Below are positions 8,334 to 17,311 of a stretch of 64,000 bases of DNA, piece after piece; positions within the stretch are counted from its first letter, which is position 1; the number at the start of each line of letters is the position of its first letter. The notes beneath the pieces are model-generated. The model made no database searches. It saw only the letters and a program-made list of their open reading frames with translations, and had not been told where the DNA came from. Made by a program: the position numbers and the translations under genes. The DNA comes from Actinotalea sp. Marseille-Q4924 (GTDB lineage Bacteria > Actinomycetota > Actinomycetes > Actinomycetales > Cellulomonadaceae), in contig NZ_CAKAKB010000003.1 in the NCBI RefSeq assembly GCF_916618755.1, forward strand, positions 682,001-746,000, written 5' to 3'.

Positions 8334-9659
8334 ATGTCCAAGAACATGATGCGCAACCGGAAGGTGATGCTCATCGCCCCGATCGCCGCCGGCGGCCTGC
8401 TTCTGGGCGCCTGCGGCGGTGGTGACGCCGACGGCGGTGCCGCGGCGGGTAGCGGTGACGAGCAGGTCGAGCTCACGATGTACTACCCGATCGCCGTCGG
8501 AGGACCCCTCACTGGCGTCGTCGACGAGCTGATCGCCACGTGCACCGAGGAGCACCCGAACATCTCGGTGGAGGCGGTGTACTCCGGAAGCTACGCCGAC
8601 ACGATGACGAAGGCTCAGACGGCCGCCCGGTCCGGTGAGGGAGCAGACCTCGCAGTGCTCCTCTCCACCGAGCTCTTCACGCTCAAGGACCAGAACCTCA
8701 TCGTGCCCCTCAACGAGATCTCCGACGACCTCGGCTGGGTCGAGGACCGGTTTTACGACGCATTCCTCCAGGGCGGCATCGACGCCGACGGAACGATCTG
8801 GAGCGTGCCGTTCCAGCGCTCGACCATCGTCCAGTACCACAACAAGGACCTCTTCGCGCAGGCGGGCCTGGACCCCGAAGCACCCCCGGCGACGTGGGAA
8901 GAGCTCGAGGCCATGAGCAAGGCCATCGTTGAGTCCGGAGCCGCGGAGTACGGGATCGAGATCCCGTCGACACAGTTCGGCTACTGGATGCTGCAGGCGC
9001 TGGCCACCCAGGCCGGGTCCGAGGTCACCGACGGCACCGGTACGCAAACTCAGTTCGACGATCCCGCGGTCGTCGAAGCGATGGAGTACTGGCTCTCTCT
9101 CCAGCAGCAGGGCCTCATGCCGCCCGGAACCACCGAGTGGGCTTCCACCCCGGAGGACTTCCTGCAGGGCCGGACCGCAATGATGTGGACGACGACGGGC
9201 AACTTGACCAATGTCCGGCAGAACGCAGGGTTCGATTTCGGCGTCAGCGAGCTACCTGCCCACGAGCGGCCCGGTTCGCCGACCGGCGGCGGCAACATCT
9301 ACATCTTCCAGCAGGCTGACGAGGCACAGCGCGAGGCGGCGCTGACCCTCGCCGAGTGCCTGACGTCACCTGAGAACACGGCTGCCTGGAGCATCGAGAC
9401 GGGTTACGTCGCGACCGGTCCAGAGGCGTGGGAAACCGAAGCGATGACGGAGTACGTCGCCGAGTTCCCCGAGGCAGCCGTCGCGCGCGATCAGCTCGAG
9501 AACGCCGTCGTCGAGCTCTCGACGCACGAGAACGGCCGCGTCGTCCAGCTGGTCAACGATGCGATCGCGTCTGTCCTGACGGGCCAGGTTGAGCCAGAGG
9601 CTGCGATGACGGAGCTCCAGGACCAGGTTGACCAGATCCTCGAACCGTACAGGGGCTGA
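8334..9659 (+). CDS. Extracellular solute-binding lipoprotein, family 1 (UgpB-like)
   Basis: The 441-residue product has a lipoprotein signal peptide with lipobox LGAC; Cys27 would be lipidated, followed by a Gly/Asp/Ala linker. The mature part is a family-1 solute-binding protein (SVPFQRSTIVQYHNKDLF, PPATWEELEAMSKAI, LQGRTAMMWTTTGNL, GGGNIYIFQQ). Proteins of this shape bind sugars, glycerol-3-phosphate or glycerophosphocholine (UgpB). The combination with a secreted glycerophosphodiesterase and an intracellular HAD phosphatase favours a phosphorylated glycerol compound over a plain sugar, but that is inference. It lies 59 nt after the ATPase and 3 nt before the first permease. Confidence 0.9.
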   Translation: MSKNMMRNRKVMLIAPIAAGGLLLGACGGGDADGGAAAGSGDEQVELTMYYPIAVGGPLTGVVDELIATCTEEHPNISVEAVYSGSYADTMTKAQTAARSGEGADLAVLLSTELFTLKDQNLIVPLNEISDDLGWVEDRFYDAFLQGGIDADGTIWSVPFQRSTIVQYHNKDLFAQAGLDPEAPPATWEELEAMSKAIVESGAAEYGIEIPSTQFGYWMLQALATQAGSEVTDGTGTQTQFDDPAVVEAMEYWLSLQQQGLMPPGTTEWASTPEDFLQGRTAMMWTTTGNLTNVRQNAGFDFGVSELPAHERPGSPTGGGNIYIFQQADEAQREAALTLAECLTSPENTAAWSIETGYVATGPEAWETEAMTEYVAEFPEAAVARDQLENAVVELSTHENGRVVQLVNDAIASVLTGQVEPEAAMTELQDQVDQILEPYRG

Positions 9660-9662
9660 CCG

Positions 9663-10622
9663 ATGGCCACGGTCCTCTCATCGTCACCGTCTGACGTCGA
9701 GGAAGGCGACACCACCTCGGCCCGGGCTCCCCGGCGCCTGGGCCGAGGTGGGCGCAGCGGCCGTCCCGGCCTGGGCCACCAGGCGTACGCCTGGGCACTC
9801 CTGGCGCCGGCTTTCGTAGTCCTCATCGCTTTCACGCATTACCCGATCATCCGTTCGGTGATTCGGAGCACCGAGGAGCGAGGTGGCGGGACAGGCTTGG
9901 GTCAGTACGAGCGGATGCTCAATGACGACGTGTTCTGGCAAGTCGTGGAGAACAACCTGCTGATGGCGCTCGGTGTGGTGCCGGCAAGCATGGCACTGGC
10001 CATCCTCATGGCGGTGTGGGTCAACGGCAAGATCCACGGTCAGGGCTACCTCCGGCTCGCCTACTTCACGCCCACCGTGTTGCCGATGGTGGCGGTGGCC
10101 AGCATCTGGCTGTTCTTCTACTCGCCCGGGCTAGGCTTTGTCGACGTAGTCCTCGGTGACTGGCTCGGCCTACCGACGCGCAACTGGCTCGGGAACCCCG
10201 ATACCGTGCTGTGGGCATTGGTGATCATGATGATCTGGAAGCATGCAGGCTTCTTCATGATCTTCTATCTGGCGGGCCTGCAGAACCTCTCGCCTGAGCT
10301 GGAGGAGGCGTCCAGCCTCGAGGGCGCTTCCCGTTGGTACCACTTCCGCCGGGTCACGTTCCCGCTCCTCATGCCGACGACGCTGTTCGTGTTCGTCGTC
10401 GCGGTGACGGACGTCTTCAAGATCATCGATCACCTGTTCATCATGACCGGCGGTGGTCCGAACAACGCCTCGAACCTGTTGCTCTACTACATCTACGAGA
10501 CGGCCTTCAGCTTCTTCGACCTGGCCTACGCCGGAGCACTCACGGTCGCCCTGGTCCTGATCCTCGGCACCGTCGCGGTCCTGCAGTTCACCGTTCTCGG
10601 GAAGCGGGTCCATTACCAATGA
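9663..10622 (+). CDS. ABC transporter permease, UgpA-like
   Basis: The product has 319 residues and six predicted membrane segments after a hydrophilic N terminus of about 40 residues. The EAA loop that docks to the ATPase is visible as EEASSLEGASRWYHFRRVTF near residue 215. The late segment FKIIDHLFIMTGGGPNNASN is the typical GGP-containing stretch of UgpA/MalF-type permeases. It starts 3 nt after the binding-protein stop, and its own stop overlaps the next ATG (ATGA). Confidence 0.92.
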   Translation: MATVLSSSPSDVEEGDTTSARAPRRLGRGGRSGRPGLGHQAYAWALLAPAFVVLIAFTHYPIIRSVIRSTEERGGGTGLGQYERMLNDDVFWQVVENNLLMALGVVPASMALAILMAVWVNGKIHGQGYLRLAYFTPTVLPMVAVASIWLFFYSPGLGFVDVVLGDWLGLPTRNWLGNPDTVLWALVIMMIWKHAGFFMIFYLAGLQNLSPELEEASSLEGASRWYHFRRVTFPLLMPTTLFVFVVAVTDVFKIIDHLFIMTGGGPNNASNLLLYYIYETAFSFFDLAYAGALTVALVLILGTVAVLQFTVLGKRVHYQ

Positions 10623-11464
10623 GCGCCAACACGAACGCCCTCCCTGGGCACGGGTCGCTGAGTTTCGGCCGCGCTGTCGAGACGTTCGGCGCGTGGGTGC
10701 TGGGAGCGCTGTGGCTGCTGCCCCTCCTGTTTGCGCTCTGGGCCTCGGTGCACCATCGCGAATCGGCCGGCACGTTCGACATCACTGCGCCACTGACTTT
10801 CGAGAACTTCGTCACCGTGTGGAACGGTGCGCCGTTCGATCGTTACTACCTCAACACGGTGCTGCTCGTGCTCGGGATCCTTGCAGGGCAGATCGTGCTC
10901 GGCGTGTTGGCCGCGTATGCGTTCGCCCGGTTCGAGTTTTTCGGGAAGAACGTCGCGTTCGCGCTGGTCCTGATACAGCTCATGATCATGCCTGACATTC
11001 TCATCTCGGAGAACTACGCGACGATGGCCACTCTGGGCCTGGTCGACACGATCCCCGCTATCGGGCTGCCCTACATCGCGAGCGCTTTCGGAATCTTCCT
11101 GCTCCGGCAGACCTTCAAGACCATGCCGATCGAGTTGGACGAAGCGGCCGAGATCGAGGGCTGTTCTCGGTTGGGACGGCTATGGCGAGTCTACGTGCCG
11201 TTAGCGAAACCGACGATCGTTGCGTACGGGCTGGTGTCGGTCGCGACCCACTGGAACAACTTCCTGTGGCCGCTGGTCATCACCAACAGCGTCGAGTCCC
11301 GCCCTCTAACGGTTGGCCTTGCGGTCTATAACGGCACGGAATCTGGGATCGATTGGACCCTGCTCTCGGCCGCCACCATCCTCGTCGTGGCGCCTCTCCT
11401 CATTGCCTTTCTGATCTTCCAGAGGCAGTTTGTCCAGAGCTTCATGAGGGCAGGCATCCGTTGA
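10619..11464 (+). CDS. ABC transporter permease, UgpE-like
   Basis: The ATG overlaps the preceding stop (ATGA), and the product has about 281 residues with six membrane segments. The EAA loop reads DEAAEIEGCSRLGRLWRVYV near residue 180, followed by PLAKPTIVAYG. The segment HWNNFLWPLVI is typical of UgpE/MalG-type partners. With the neighbouring permease, ATPase and lipoprotein it completes an importer. The stop codon overlaps a TTG that starts the HAD phosphatase. Confidence 0.92.
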   Translation: MSANTNALPGHGSLSFGRAVETFGAWVLGALWLLPLLFALWASVHHRESAGTFDITAPLTFENFVTVWNGAPFDRYYLNTVLLVLGILAGQIVLGVLAAYAFARFEFFGKNVAFALVLIQLMIMPDILISENYATMATLGLVDTIPAIGLPYIASAFGIFLLRQTFKTMPIELDEAAEIEGCSRLGRLWRVYVPLAKPTIVAYGLVSVATHWNNFLWPLVITNSVESRPLTVGLAVYNGTESGIDWTLLSAATILVVAPLLIAFLIFQRQFVQSFMRAGIR

Positions 11465-12279
11465 CCGGTGTCCGTGAGACGCAGGTTGCAGCCAGGGCTG
11501 TCCGAGGCGTGATCTTCGACCTTGATGGGACGGTGTACCGGGGTGGCGTCCTCATCCCGGGAGCCGTCGAGGCGATCCGCGCCCTGCGGGATGCCGGGAT
11601 GCGGATCGTCTTCGTGTCGAACAACCCCACAGCGACAGCCGGCGCCTATTCCGAGAAGCTGACTGCGATGGGCGTCGCGACCCGTCCAGCCGAGGTGTTG
11701 ACCAGCGGCGGTGTCGCAGCTGAGTGGCTCCGTCTGCACCGGCCGGACGCTCGGGTCTTTGTCGTGGGGGAAGAGTCGCTGATCCGCGAGCTCAAGGACG
11801 GCGGAGTGGTAGTCGTCGACGGCCAGGAGGCCGACGTCGTCTTGGCAGCATTCGACCGAACGTTTGACTACGCGAAGTGGAACACCGCTTTCCAGGCGCT
11901 CCTGGGGGGTGCCCTCTTCGCGGTCACCAACCCTGACGTGACGTGTCCCGTCGCGGATGGTGTCGTTCCGGACTGCGCCGGCATCGTTGCAGCTCTTGAA
12001 GTCAGTACGGGTCGGTCGGTGGACGTCTTGATCGGAAAGCCTTCGTCTGTCATCGCCGAGGCGGCTCTCGAGCGGCTGGGTCTTGGGGCCGAGGCGGTGA
12101 TGATCGTCGGTGACCGCGTGGAAACTGATGTGGAGACCGGGCGACGTGCCGGCATGCAGACAGCGCTTGTCCTCACGGGCGTGACGAATCGGCACGACCT
12201 TGATCCGACGGCCGACCACCCGACGTACGTAGTCGACTCGGTCGCTCGACTACCCGATCTGCTGGGCGTCACCCTGTAA
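11461..12279 (+). CDS. HAD-IIA phosphatase (NagD/glycerol-3-phosphate phosphatase type)
   Basis: The best start is a TTG inside the permease stop (TTGA overlap), giving about 272 residues. A downstream GTG would begin the protein right at the first motif, leaving almost no N terminus. HAD motifs are clear: VIFDLDGTVY (nucleophile Asp), FVSNNP, LIGKPS (Lys) and IVGDRVETDV. The cap insert between motifs II and III is of the IIA type. Relatives include mycobacterial and archaeal glycerol-3-phosphate phosphatases, as well as NagD and nitrophenyl phosphatases. In this operon it could dephosphorylate the imported substrate, giving glycerol and phosphate. Substrate is inferred. Confidence 0.88.
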   Translation: MTGVRETQVAARAVRGVIFDLDGTVYRGGVLIPGAVEAIRALRDAGMRIVFVSNNPTATAGAYSEKLTAMGVATRPAEVLTSGGVAAEWLRLHRPDARVFVVGEESLIRELKDGGVVVVDGQEADVVLAAFDRTFDYAKWNTAFQALLGGALFAVTNPDVTCPVADGVVPDCAGIVAALEVSTGRSVDVLIGKPSSVIAEAALERLGLGAEAVMIVGDRVETDVETGRRAGMQTALVLTGVTNRHDLDPTADHPTYVVDSVARLPDLLGVTL

Positions 12280-12356
12280 CCGAAAAACGTTGTGGCTGTG
12301 CCATCTGCACCATCATATGCCGACCGCAAGTTCCGGAGAGAGAGAGGGGGAGCCCC

Positions 12357-13070
12357 GTGAACGGAGTTTTTCAGACGACGGACACGCTCGTCACAGAGCT
12401 GTTCCTCCTCGGCGCCGCATTCATCCTGTGTTCGTTGATCGGGATCGAGCGACAGATCCGCCAGAAGGCTGCTGGGTTCCGCACCCACGTCCTGGTCGGA
12501 GTGGGCTCGGCGGCATTCACGCTGGTGTCAGCCTTCGGCTTCCAGTCCGTCGTTGGTGTCGGATCCATCATCGATCCGTCGCGCATCTCGGCGCAGATTG
12601 TCAGCGGCATCGGTTTCCTGGGCGCCGGCGTGATCTTCACCCGCAAGGACGTCGTCCGCGGTCTCACGACGGCAGCAACGATCTGGGTAGCTGCCGCGGT
12701 GGGTATGGCGTGCGGGGCCGGCATGGTCCTGATGGCGGCGTCGCTCACGGTGATGCATCTGCTCACGCTGACGGTTCTGGCGACACTGGTCCACAAGATC
12801 CCCACGGGAGATCGCAAACGGACGCTGCGCATACGGTATGTCGACGGGCGCGGAGTGCTTCGCTCCGTTCTTGCTACGACGACGGCCCTGGGATTCGAAG
12901 CTGCGCTGATCTCAAGCACACGAGACGGCAAGGACGAACCGAGGACGGTGGTCATGGACATTCGGCTGCGCGGTCGTACGCCCCTTCGCGAAGCGATCCC
13001 GGCCATCGCGGAAATCTCGGACGTGCGCAGCGTCGCCTTCCGGGAGGACGAGGACGAGAACGAAGACTGA
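12357..13070 (+). CDS. mgtC: MgtC/SapB-family membrane protein
   Basis: The GTG start follows a purine-rich GAGAGAGAGGGGGA region; the product has 237 residues. The N-terminal half holds about four to five membrane segments with the family motifs ALIGIERQ-like (SLIGIERQIRQKAAG, RTHVLVGVGSA), IVSGIGFLGAGVIF and GLTTAATIWVAAAVGMA. The C-terminal half is a soluble ACT-like domain ending in an acidic tail. MgtC proteins influence magnesium, phosphate and ATP homeostasis and act as virulence factors in some pathogens. It is 77 nt from the HAD gene, so co-transcription is possible. A phosphate link would fit the other cargo but is not shown. Confidence 0.88.
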   Translation: MNGVFQTTDTLVTELFLLGAAFILCSLIGIERQIRQKAAGFRTHVLVGVGSAAFTLVSAFGFQSVVGVGSIIDPSRISAQIVSGIGFLGAGVIFTRKDVVRGLTTAATIWVAAAVGMACGAGMVLMAASLTVMHLLTLTVLATLVHKIPTGDRKRTLRIRYVDGRGVLRSVLATTTALGFEAALISSTRDGKDEPRTVVMDIRLRGRTPLREAIPAIAEISDVRSVAFREDEDENED

Positions 13071-13961
13071 TCTCGTGCGGACCGGGGGCAGTCCGATCCC
13101 TTCCGAGGTGCGCACTACCGACCGACCACTCACCGCTGGTCGTTTCGAGGATGGCTTGCTCGGACGGGCTCTCGACTACGACCAGTGCAGTCGCCAGTCC
13201 TCATCCGCAGAAGATCCCGGAGGTGCACGCGCGGCTTGAAGTCAGAGATCGGTGCACGCCGGTCCGGCCACTGGCGGAACTAGATCCACCGGTTCGTCGA
13301 CGAGTACAGCCGGACGGGCACCTTCACGCGACCGGCGGCGAGGGCACCCGTCCAGATCGCCCTGACCTCGAAAGCCCGGCGTGGCACGGCGCATCCGGCG
13401 ACTGTCTAAAGGGCGCGGAAGGGGGGTGTGACGAGGACACGGCCCTCGTTGGTGACGTGGTAAGCGGGGCGGACGATGGCGAGCCGATGGGCGCCCCTCG
13501 TTAGCTGCTGGCCGGGGTCCTGACGAAGCCGAGCGGTTCCGCCCCAGGTCGCGGCGAGAACGAGAATGGTTCGACAAGCGGGGATACGGCAGAAGTCTCA
13601 ATCGGGTCTGCAGGACCGGGGGCAAACGCCGCCTGGACGGCGCCGACGACGGTCTCCGGCGGGCGAACGATGCCGCCCTCGAGCCGGCGCTCCGCTAGTT
13701 CCGGGTGCTCGCTCACAAGGCTACGAGGCAGGTCACGAGCATCGATGTGGAGTTCGCCCGCGGGGAAGATAGGCGGGAACGCGCTAACGCTGTGGTCGCC
13801 GATGCTCGTCATGGTCGCGACGGCACCGTTGGCGCTGCGCCGATGCGTCGGGTTGCTGGATGTCGCATCCCCGCGGGCCAAGGTGGACGCTCATGGACAC
13901 AAACGGACCCTGACCTGCGAAAAAGAAACGGCGCGTGCGCCTGCACGAGGCGGAGCACACC
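13071..13961. other. Decayed, largely non-coding right end of the island
   Basis: About 890 bp separate mgtC from the right repeat. Frames are short and interrupted on both strands. A forward fragment around 13280-13390 reads like a protein piece (IHRFVDEYSRTGTFTRPAAR) but cannot be assigned. The only longer plausible frame is on the minus strand at 13504-13881. No integrase catalytic motif (R..HxxR..Y) was found. Confidence 0.5.
13504..13881 (-). CDS. Hypothetical protein, possibly a gene fragment
   Basis: The minus strand has an open frame of up to 125 residues. The middle part (HIDARDLPRSLVSEHPELAE, GGIVRPPETVVGAVQAAF) has an ordinary protein-like composition, which is why it is listed. 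There is no clear Shine-Dalgarno sequence and I do not recognise a family. The start is uncertain; internal ATGs also exist. It may be the tail of a gene that was lost when the island rearranged, or chance. Confidence 0.3.
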
Positions 13962-14036
13962 CTGGGGGTCAAGGGGCCGCAGGTTCCAATCCTGTCATCC
14001 CGACAGTGAAAGAGCAGGTCAGGGGGCCGTTCCGCT
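13962..14036 (+). repeat. attR-like direct repeat of the tRNA-Pro 3' half
   Basis: It matches 1914-1988 at 72 of 75 positions. The sequence upstream does not resemble the tRNA 5' half, so this is not a second tRNA gene. One mismatch puts C where tRNAs have a purine in the T loop, as expected for an unselected remnant. It marks the right boundary of the island. Confidence 0.85.
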
Positions 14037-14054
14037 GAGGCGGGACGGCCCTCT
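14021..14054 (+). terminator. Hairpin terminator at the right att repeat
   Basis: A 15-bp stem with a TGAG loop is formed by AGGGGGCCGTTCCGC and GCGGGACGGCCCTCT. Its right arm differs from that of the left copy, but pairing is kept. It probably was the original terminator of tRNA-Pro. It now also separates the island from the multicopper oxidase gene that ends at 14089. Confidence 0.65.
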
Positions 14055-14088
14055 CGGTGTCCTGACGCCCTGAGTGGGACTTCACGCA

Positions 14089-15591
14089 TCACATCGGACC
14101 GGGAGCGCGCGCCTCGACCGCGCCCATCATTCCGAGGTCCTCGTGGTCGAGGACGTGGCAGTGGTAGACCGTCCGGCCGATGACGTCGTCGAAGGCGATG
14201 CGCACGGTGACGGCTCCGCGCGCGGGCACGTTCACCACGTCGCGCCAGCGGGGCTCGTCCGGCCGGGCGCCGTCGTCGTCCACCACCTGCATAGGCCACA
14301 CGTGCAGGTGGAACGGGTGGTCCATGGGCGTGCGGTTGCGGATGGTCCACTCCTCGACGGTGCCGCCGGAGACCTCCTGGTCGAGCCGGTCGGCGTCGAA
14401 CCCCCGCCCGTCGAACCCGAACGTCATCCCCGCCCCTCGCATGCCCATCCCCATGCCCATGCCCATGGTGAACGCGATGTCCCGCCGCCGAGCAGGCTCC
14501 GCCGTGCGCAGGTCGACGCGAGCCGGCGGCCCAGGAGGCGAGACCTCACCCGACGTCGCCTCGCCGGAGACCACCAACGTGGCGAGCGCCACCGGCCCGC
14601 TGAGGTCGGAGCGGCCGCGCATCATGCCCATCCCCGGCGCGCCGCGGTCGTGGCCCCGCGAGACGAGCTCGACGGTGCCGGAACGCGCGGTGACGAGGAG
14701 CTCCACCCTGTTGCCCGGCGCCAGGAGAACCGACTCGAGCGGCGCCGGCGGCGCGTCCCGGCCCTGGTCCCGGGCGAGCACGAGCGCCTCCTGCCCGGGA
14801 AGCGCCACGTCCAGGTAGCGGGAGACGCAGGCGTTGACGAGACGCCAGCGCTCCACCTCGCCCGGACGCGCCCGAAGGACGGGCCGGACCTCGCCGTTGA
14901 CGAGGACGAGCTCGCCCTCTCGTCCGGCCATCCGTTCAGACCGTGACGCGCTGCGGACGGCGCCGTCCGTGGTGAACGAGGTGTCCGAGATGACCAGAAC
15001 TCGGTCCCGGTCGACCGGGACGTCGTCGTCCTCGACCACGATCGCTCCGTAGAGGCCGCCGAAGATCTGGTCCGCCACATGCCCGTGATGGTGAGGGTGA
15101 TACCAGAAGGTCCCCGCGGGGTGGTCCTCGGGAATGTGGATGACGTGCTCGAACGACTCTCCCGGGAGCACCGAGACGAAGGGGTTGTCGCCGTTCCCCT
15201 CGGGAGACACGTGCAGGCCGTGCACGTGGAGGTTGGTCGGCTCCTCGAGCCCGTTGTGCAGGCGGACGTCGACGCGGGCGCCCGGGCGGACGCGCCACGT
15301 GGGTCCGGGCAGGTGTCCGGAGTAGGTCAGCATGCGCGCGCGGGTGCCGGCGACGTCCACCTCGGTCGGCGCCACGTCCAGGCGCACACGCAGCAGCCCG
15401 TCGGTGCTGCGCAGCGTCGGCGGCTCCTTCATCGCGAGCCCGTCGACCGCGGAGCCCGCCGTGGGCGCCCGGCCGACTGGGGTCAGGTCGGGCGGTACGC
15501 CGGTGCGTGAGAGCCCCACGACGCCGACCGCCACGCTCGCCGCACCGAGGACGCCCAGCTGGATGGCGCCGCGCCGGCTGATCGGCTCCAC
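14089..15591 (-). CDS. TAT-exported multicopper oxidase
   Basis: GTG start, 500 residues. The N terminus contains SRRGAIQLGVLGAASVAVG, a twin-arginine signal. Copper-binding motifs are complete: HVHGLHV (about 120), WYHPHHHGH (about 163), HPFHLHVWPM (about 422) and YHCHVLDHEDLGMM (about 475), so the type 1 site and trinuclear centre should form. A Met-rich stretch, MGMGMGMGMRGAGM (about 375-390), resembles the methionine-rich inserts of copper-tolerance oxidases such as CueO. A likely role is oxidation of Cu(I) or phenolic substrates outside the membrane. It is co-oriented with the SHOCT gene and starts 2 nt after that gene's stop. Confidence 0.93.
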   Translation of the reverse strand: MEPISRRGAIQLGVLGAASVAVGVVGLSRTGVPPDLTPVGRAPTAGSAVDGLAMKEPPTLRSTDGLLRVRLDVAPTEVDVAGTRARMLTYSGHLPGPTWRVRPGARVDVRLHNGLEEPTNLHVHGLHVSPEGNGDNPFVSVLPGESFEHVIHIPEDHPAGTFWYHPHHHGHVADQIFGGLYGAIVVEDDDVPVDRDRVLVISDTSFTTDGAVRSASRSERMAGREGELVLVNGEVRPVLRARPGEVERWRLVNACVSRYLDVALPGQEALVLARDQGRDAPPAPLESVLLAPGNRVELLVTARSGTVELVSRGHDRGAPGMGMMRGRSDLSGPVALATLVVSGEATSGEVSPPGPPARVDLRTAEPARRRDIAFTMGMGMGMGMRGAGMTFGFDGRGFDADRLDQEVSGGTVEEWTIRNRTPMDHPFHLHVWPMQVVDDDGARPDEPRWRDVVNVPARGAVTVRIAFDDVIGRTVYHCHVLDHEDLGMMGAVEARAPGPM

Positions 15592-15593
15592 CG

Positions 15594-15842
15594 TCAGTCG
15601 CCCCGCAGCGTTCGCAGCCGCTCCTGGTACTCGTCCTTGTCGATCTCGCCGCGGGCGTAGCGCTCGGCGAGGATCTCCTCCGCGCGCGGTGGTCGGGCGG
15701 CGACGTCACCTGCAGAAGTGGTCCGGCTGCCTGTCGCCCGGACCACCGCGACCACGATCAGCACCGCCCCGGCGACCACGAGCAGGAAGAACAGCCACCC
15801 CCAGCCCATCCACGCGCCCATGCCGTTCCACGGTGCTGTCAC
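15594..15842 (-). CDS. Small membrane protein with SHOCT domain
   Basis: GTG start after GGGAG, 82 residues. One membrane segment (WGWLFFLLVVAGAVLIVVAV) follows an N terminus rich in Met, Gly and Trp. The C terminus EEILAERYARGEIDKDEYQE is a SHOCT motif, a short domain found at the ends of many bacterial membrane proteins and thought to mediate oligomerisation. The N-terminal Met/Trp/Gly composition is common in small proteins next to multicopper oxidases, so a copper-related role is possible. It is upstream of and probably cotranscribed with the oxidase. Confidence 0.85.
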   Translation of the reverse strand: MTAPWNGMGAWMGWGWLFFLLVVAGAVLIVVAVVRATGSRTTSAGDVAARPPRAEEILAERYARGEIDKDEYQERLRTLRGD

Positions 15843-15993
15843 AGGACCGTCTCCCGTCTGCCGTCGTCGCCGGCGACGGCTGATCTGTCCACGCTACGCC
15901 TCATCTCGGGTCGCCCGGGGCAGGGTCGGTCACCATGCCGTGGCCGGGCACCAGGGCTGTCCGCCGGTGGACCCTGCTGCCATGCTCAGCAGC

Positions 15994-17255
15994 ATGGACG
16001 ACCTCGGCGTGGACGTGGCCAACCTGCTGACGGCGGCCGAGGAGACGTCCCCGGCCGCTGCGGTGGTCGCGGCGAACCAGGAGCTCCAGCGCGCCCTGGG
16101 GACGGGGGAGGTGAGGTTCCTCATCGCCGATGCCGGCGGGAACGCCCTCATCGACCATCTCGACAACGCCGTCCGGGCGGACCTCAACACACCACGCCGC
16201 CCGGCGAGGCGTGGCGCCACCAGCGGCTCGAGGTCGACGCCGTGCAGCGGCGGGCGTACGTGCCGGTGACGGTGCGAGGGGACGCCCTCGGGGTCCTGGT
16301 CGTCCACCTGCCGGCCGACGACTGCTGGACCTCGGCCGGCACCGACGCGGACGGGGCCTTCCTCAGGGAGTCGGTGGTGCGTCAGCTCAACGCGGTGGCT
16401 CACACCCTCGGCTACATCGTGATCGCGAACCAGCGCCACACGGACGTCTTCCAGACCGCCATGCGGTCTGCGCCGTTCAGCCTGGCGATGGAGATCCAGC
16501 GCCGCCTGCTGCCGTCGGCGTTCGTGTGCGAGGGCGGGGCCTTCACGCTGGCGGGCTGGTTCGAGCCGTCCGCCAGCGCCGGCGGGGACACCTTCGACTA
16601 CACCGCCTCGACCGACCGGCTCACCGTCAGCCTCACGGACGCGGTGGGTCACGACGTGACCGCGTCCCTGCTCGCCACGCTCACGGTCAACGCGCTGCGC
16701 AACGCCCGGCGCAGCGGCGCCACGCTCCTGGAGCAGGTGGAGGCGGCCAACGAGGCGCTGCTCACCCACGCCCAGGCTGGGCAGTTCGTCACCGGCATCG
16801 TGCTCGAGGTGGACCTGACGACGGCCGACGTCACCGAGCCGGACGACCACGAGGACCCGTCGAGTCCCGTCGCCCTGCGGATCGTCAACGCCGGGCACCC
16901 CGGCGGGCTGCTGCTGCGCGGGGGCGAGGTGGTCGACGTCGCCGCCGCGGGCAACGCGGCGCTCGGGATCCGGGCGGGAGCCTTCGAGCAGCAGGAGCTG
17001 TGGCTGCTTCCCGGCGACCGCCTGCTCCTCATGACCGACGGGATGTACGAGCGGACCGCGGCGGCCTTCGACATCCGCGGCTTCCTCGGCGACACGGCCG
17101 ACCGGCACCCGCGCAACGTCGCGCAGGACCTCTCCCGGGCGTTCCTCGAGGCGACCGGCGGAATCATCAAGGACGACGCCGCGCTGGTGCTGCTCGAGTG
17201 GCACGGGGGCTCGACGCGTCGGACCACCCTCAGCGGCGCGGACGTCGGCCGGTAG
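15994..17255 (+). CDS. SpoIIE/PP2C-type serine phosphatase (RsbU-like), with an apparent frameshift
   Basis: The gene reads in frame 1 from ATG 15994 (or 15982) as MDDLGVDVANLL...AVRADLN, then continues in another frame from about 16188 as TTPPGEAW...RLEVDAVQRRAYVPV. Both parts match the actinobacterial family of about 400 residues with an N-terminal regulatory region and a C-terminal SpoIIE phosphatase domain. The latter keeps its metal ligands (SAGGDTFDY, LTDAVGHDVTASLLA, NAGHPGG, MTDGMYER, KDDAALVLLEW). The frame change lies between 16183 and 16196. It may be a real mutation or a sequencing error; the phosphatase domain could still be made from an internal GTG. These enzymes usually act on anti-sigma-factor antagonists in stress control. 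Confidence 0.75.
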
Positions 17256-17311
17256 CCACGCGGTTCGCCCGACCGGCACACGACGGTCGGTGGCATGTCG
17301 TGGCAACAGTT

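Noticed and set aside
13962-14036. A second tRNA-Pro gene
   Set aside because: Only the 3' half is present; there is no D arm or 5' acceptor arm upstream. It is an att-like duplicate.
14445-14470. Tandem DNA repeat CCCATG as a mobile or regulatory repeat
   Set aside because: It is in frame in the multicopper oxidase gene and encodes the Met-Gly repeat.
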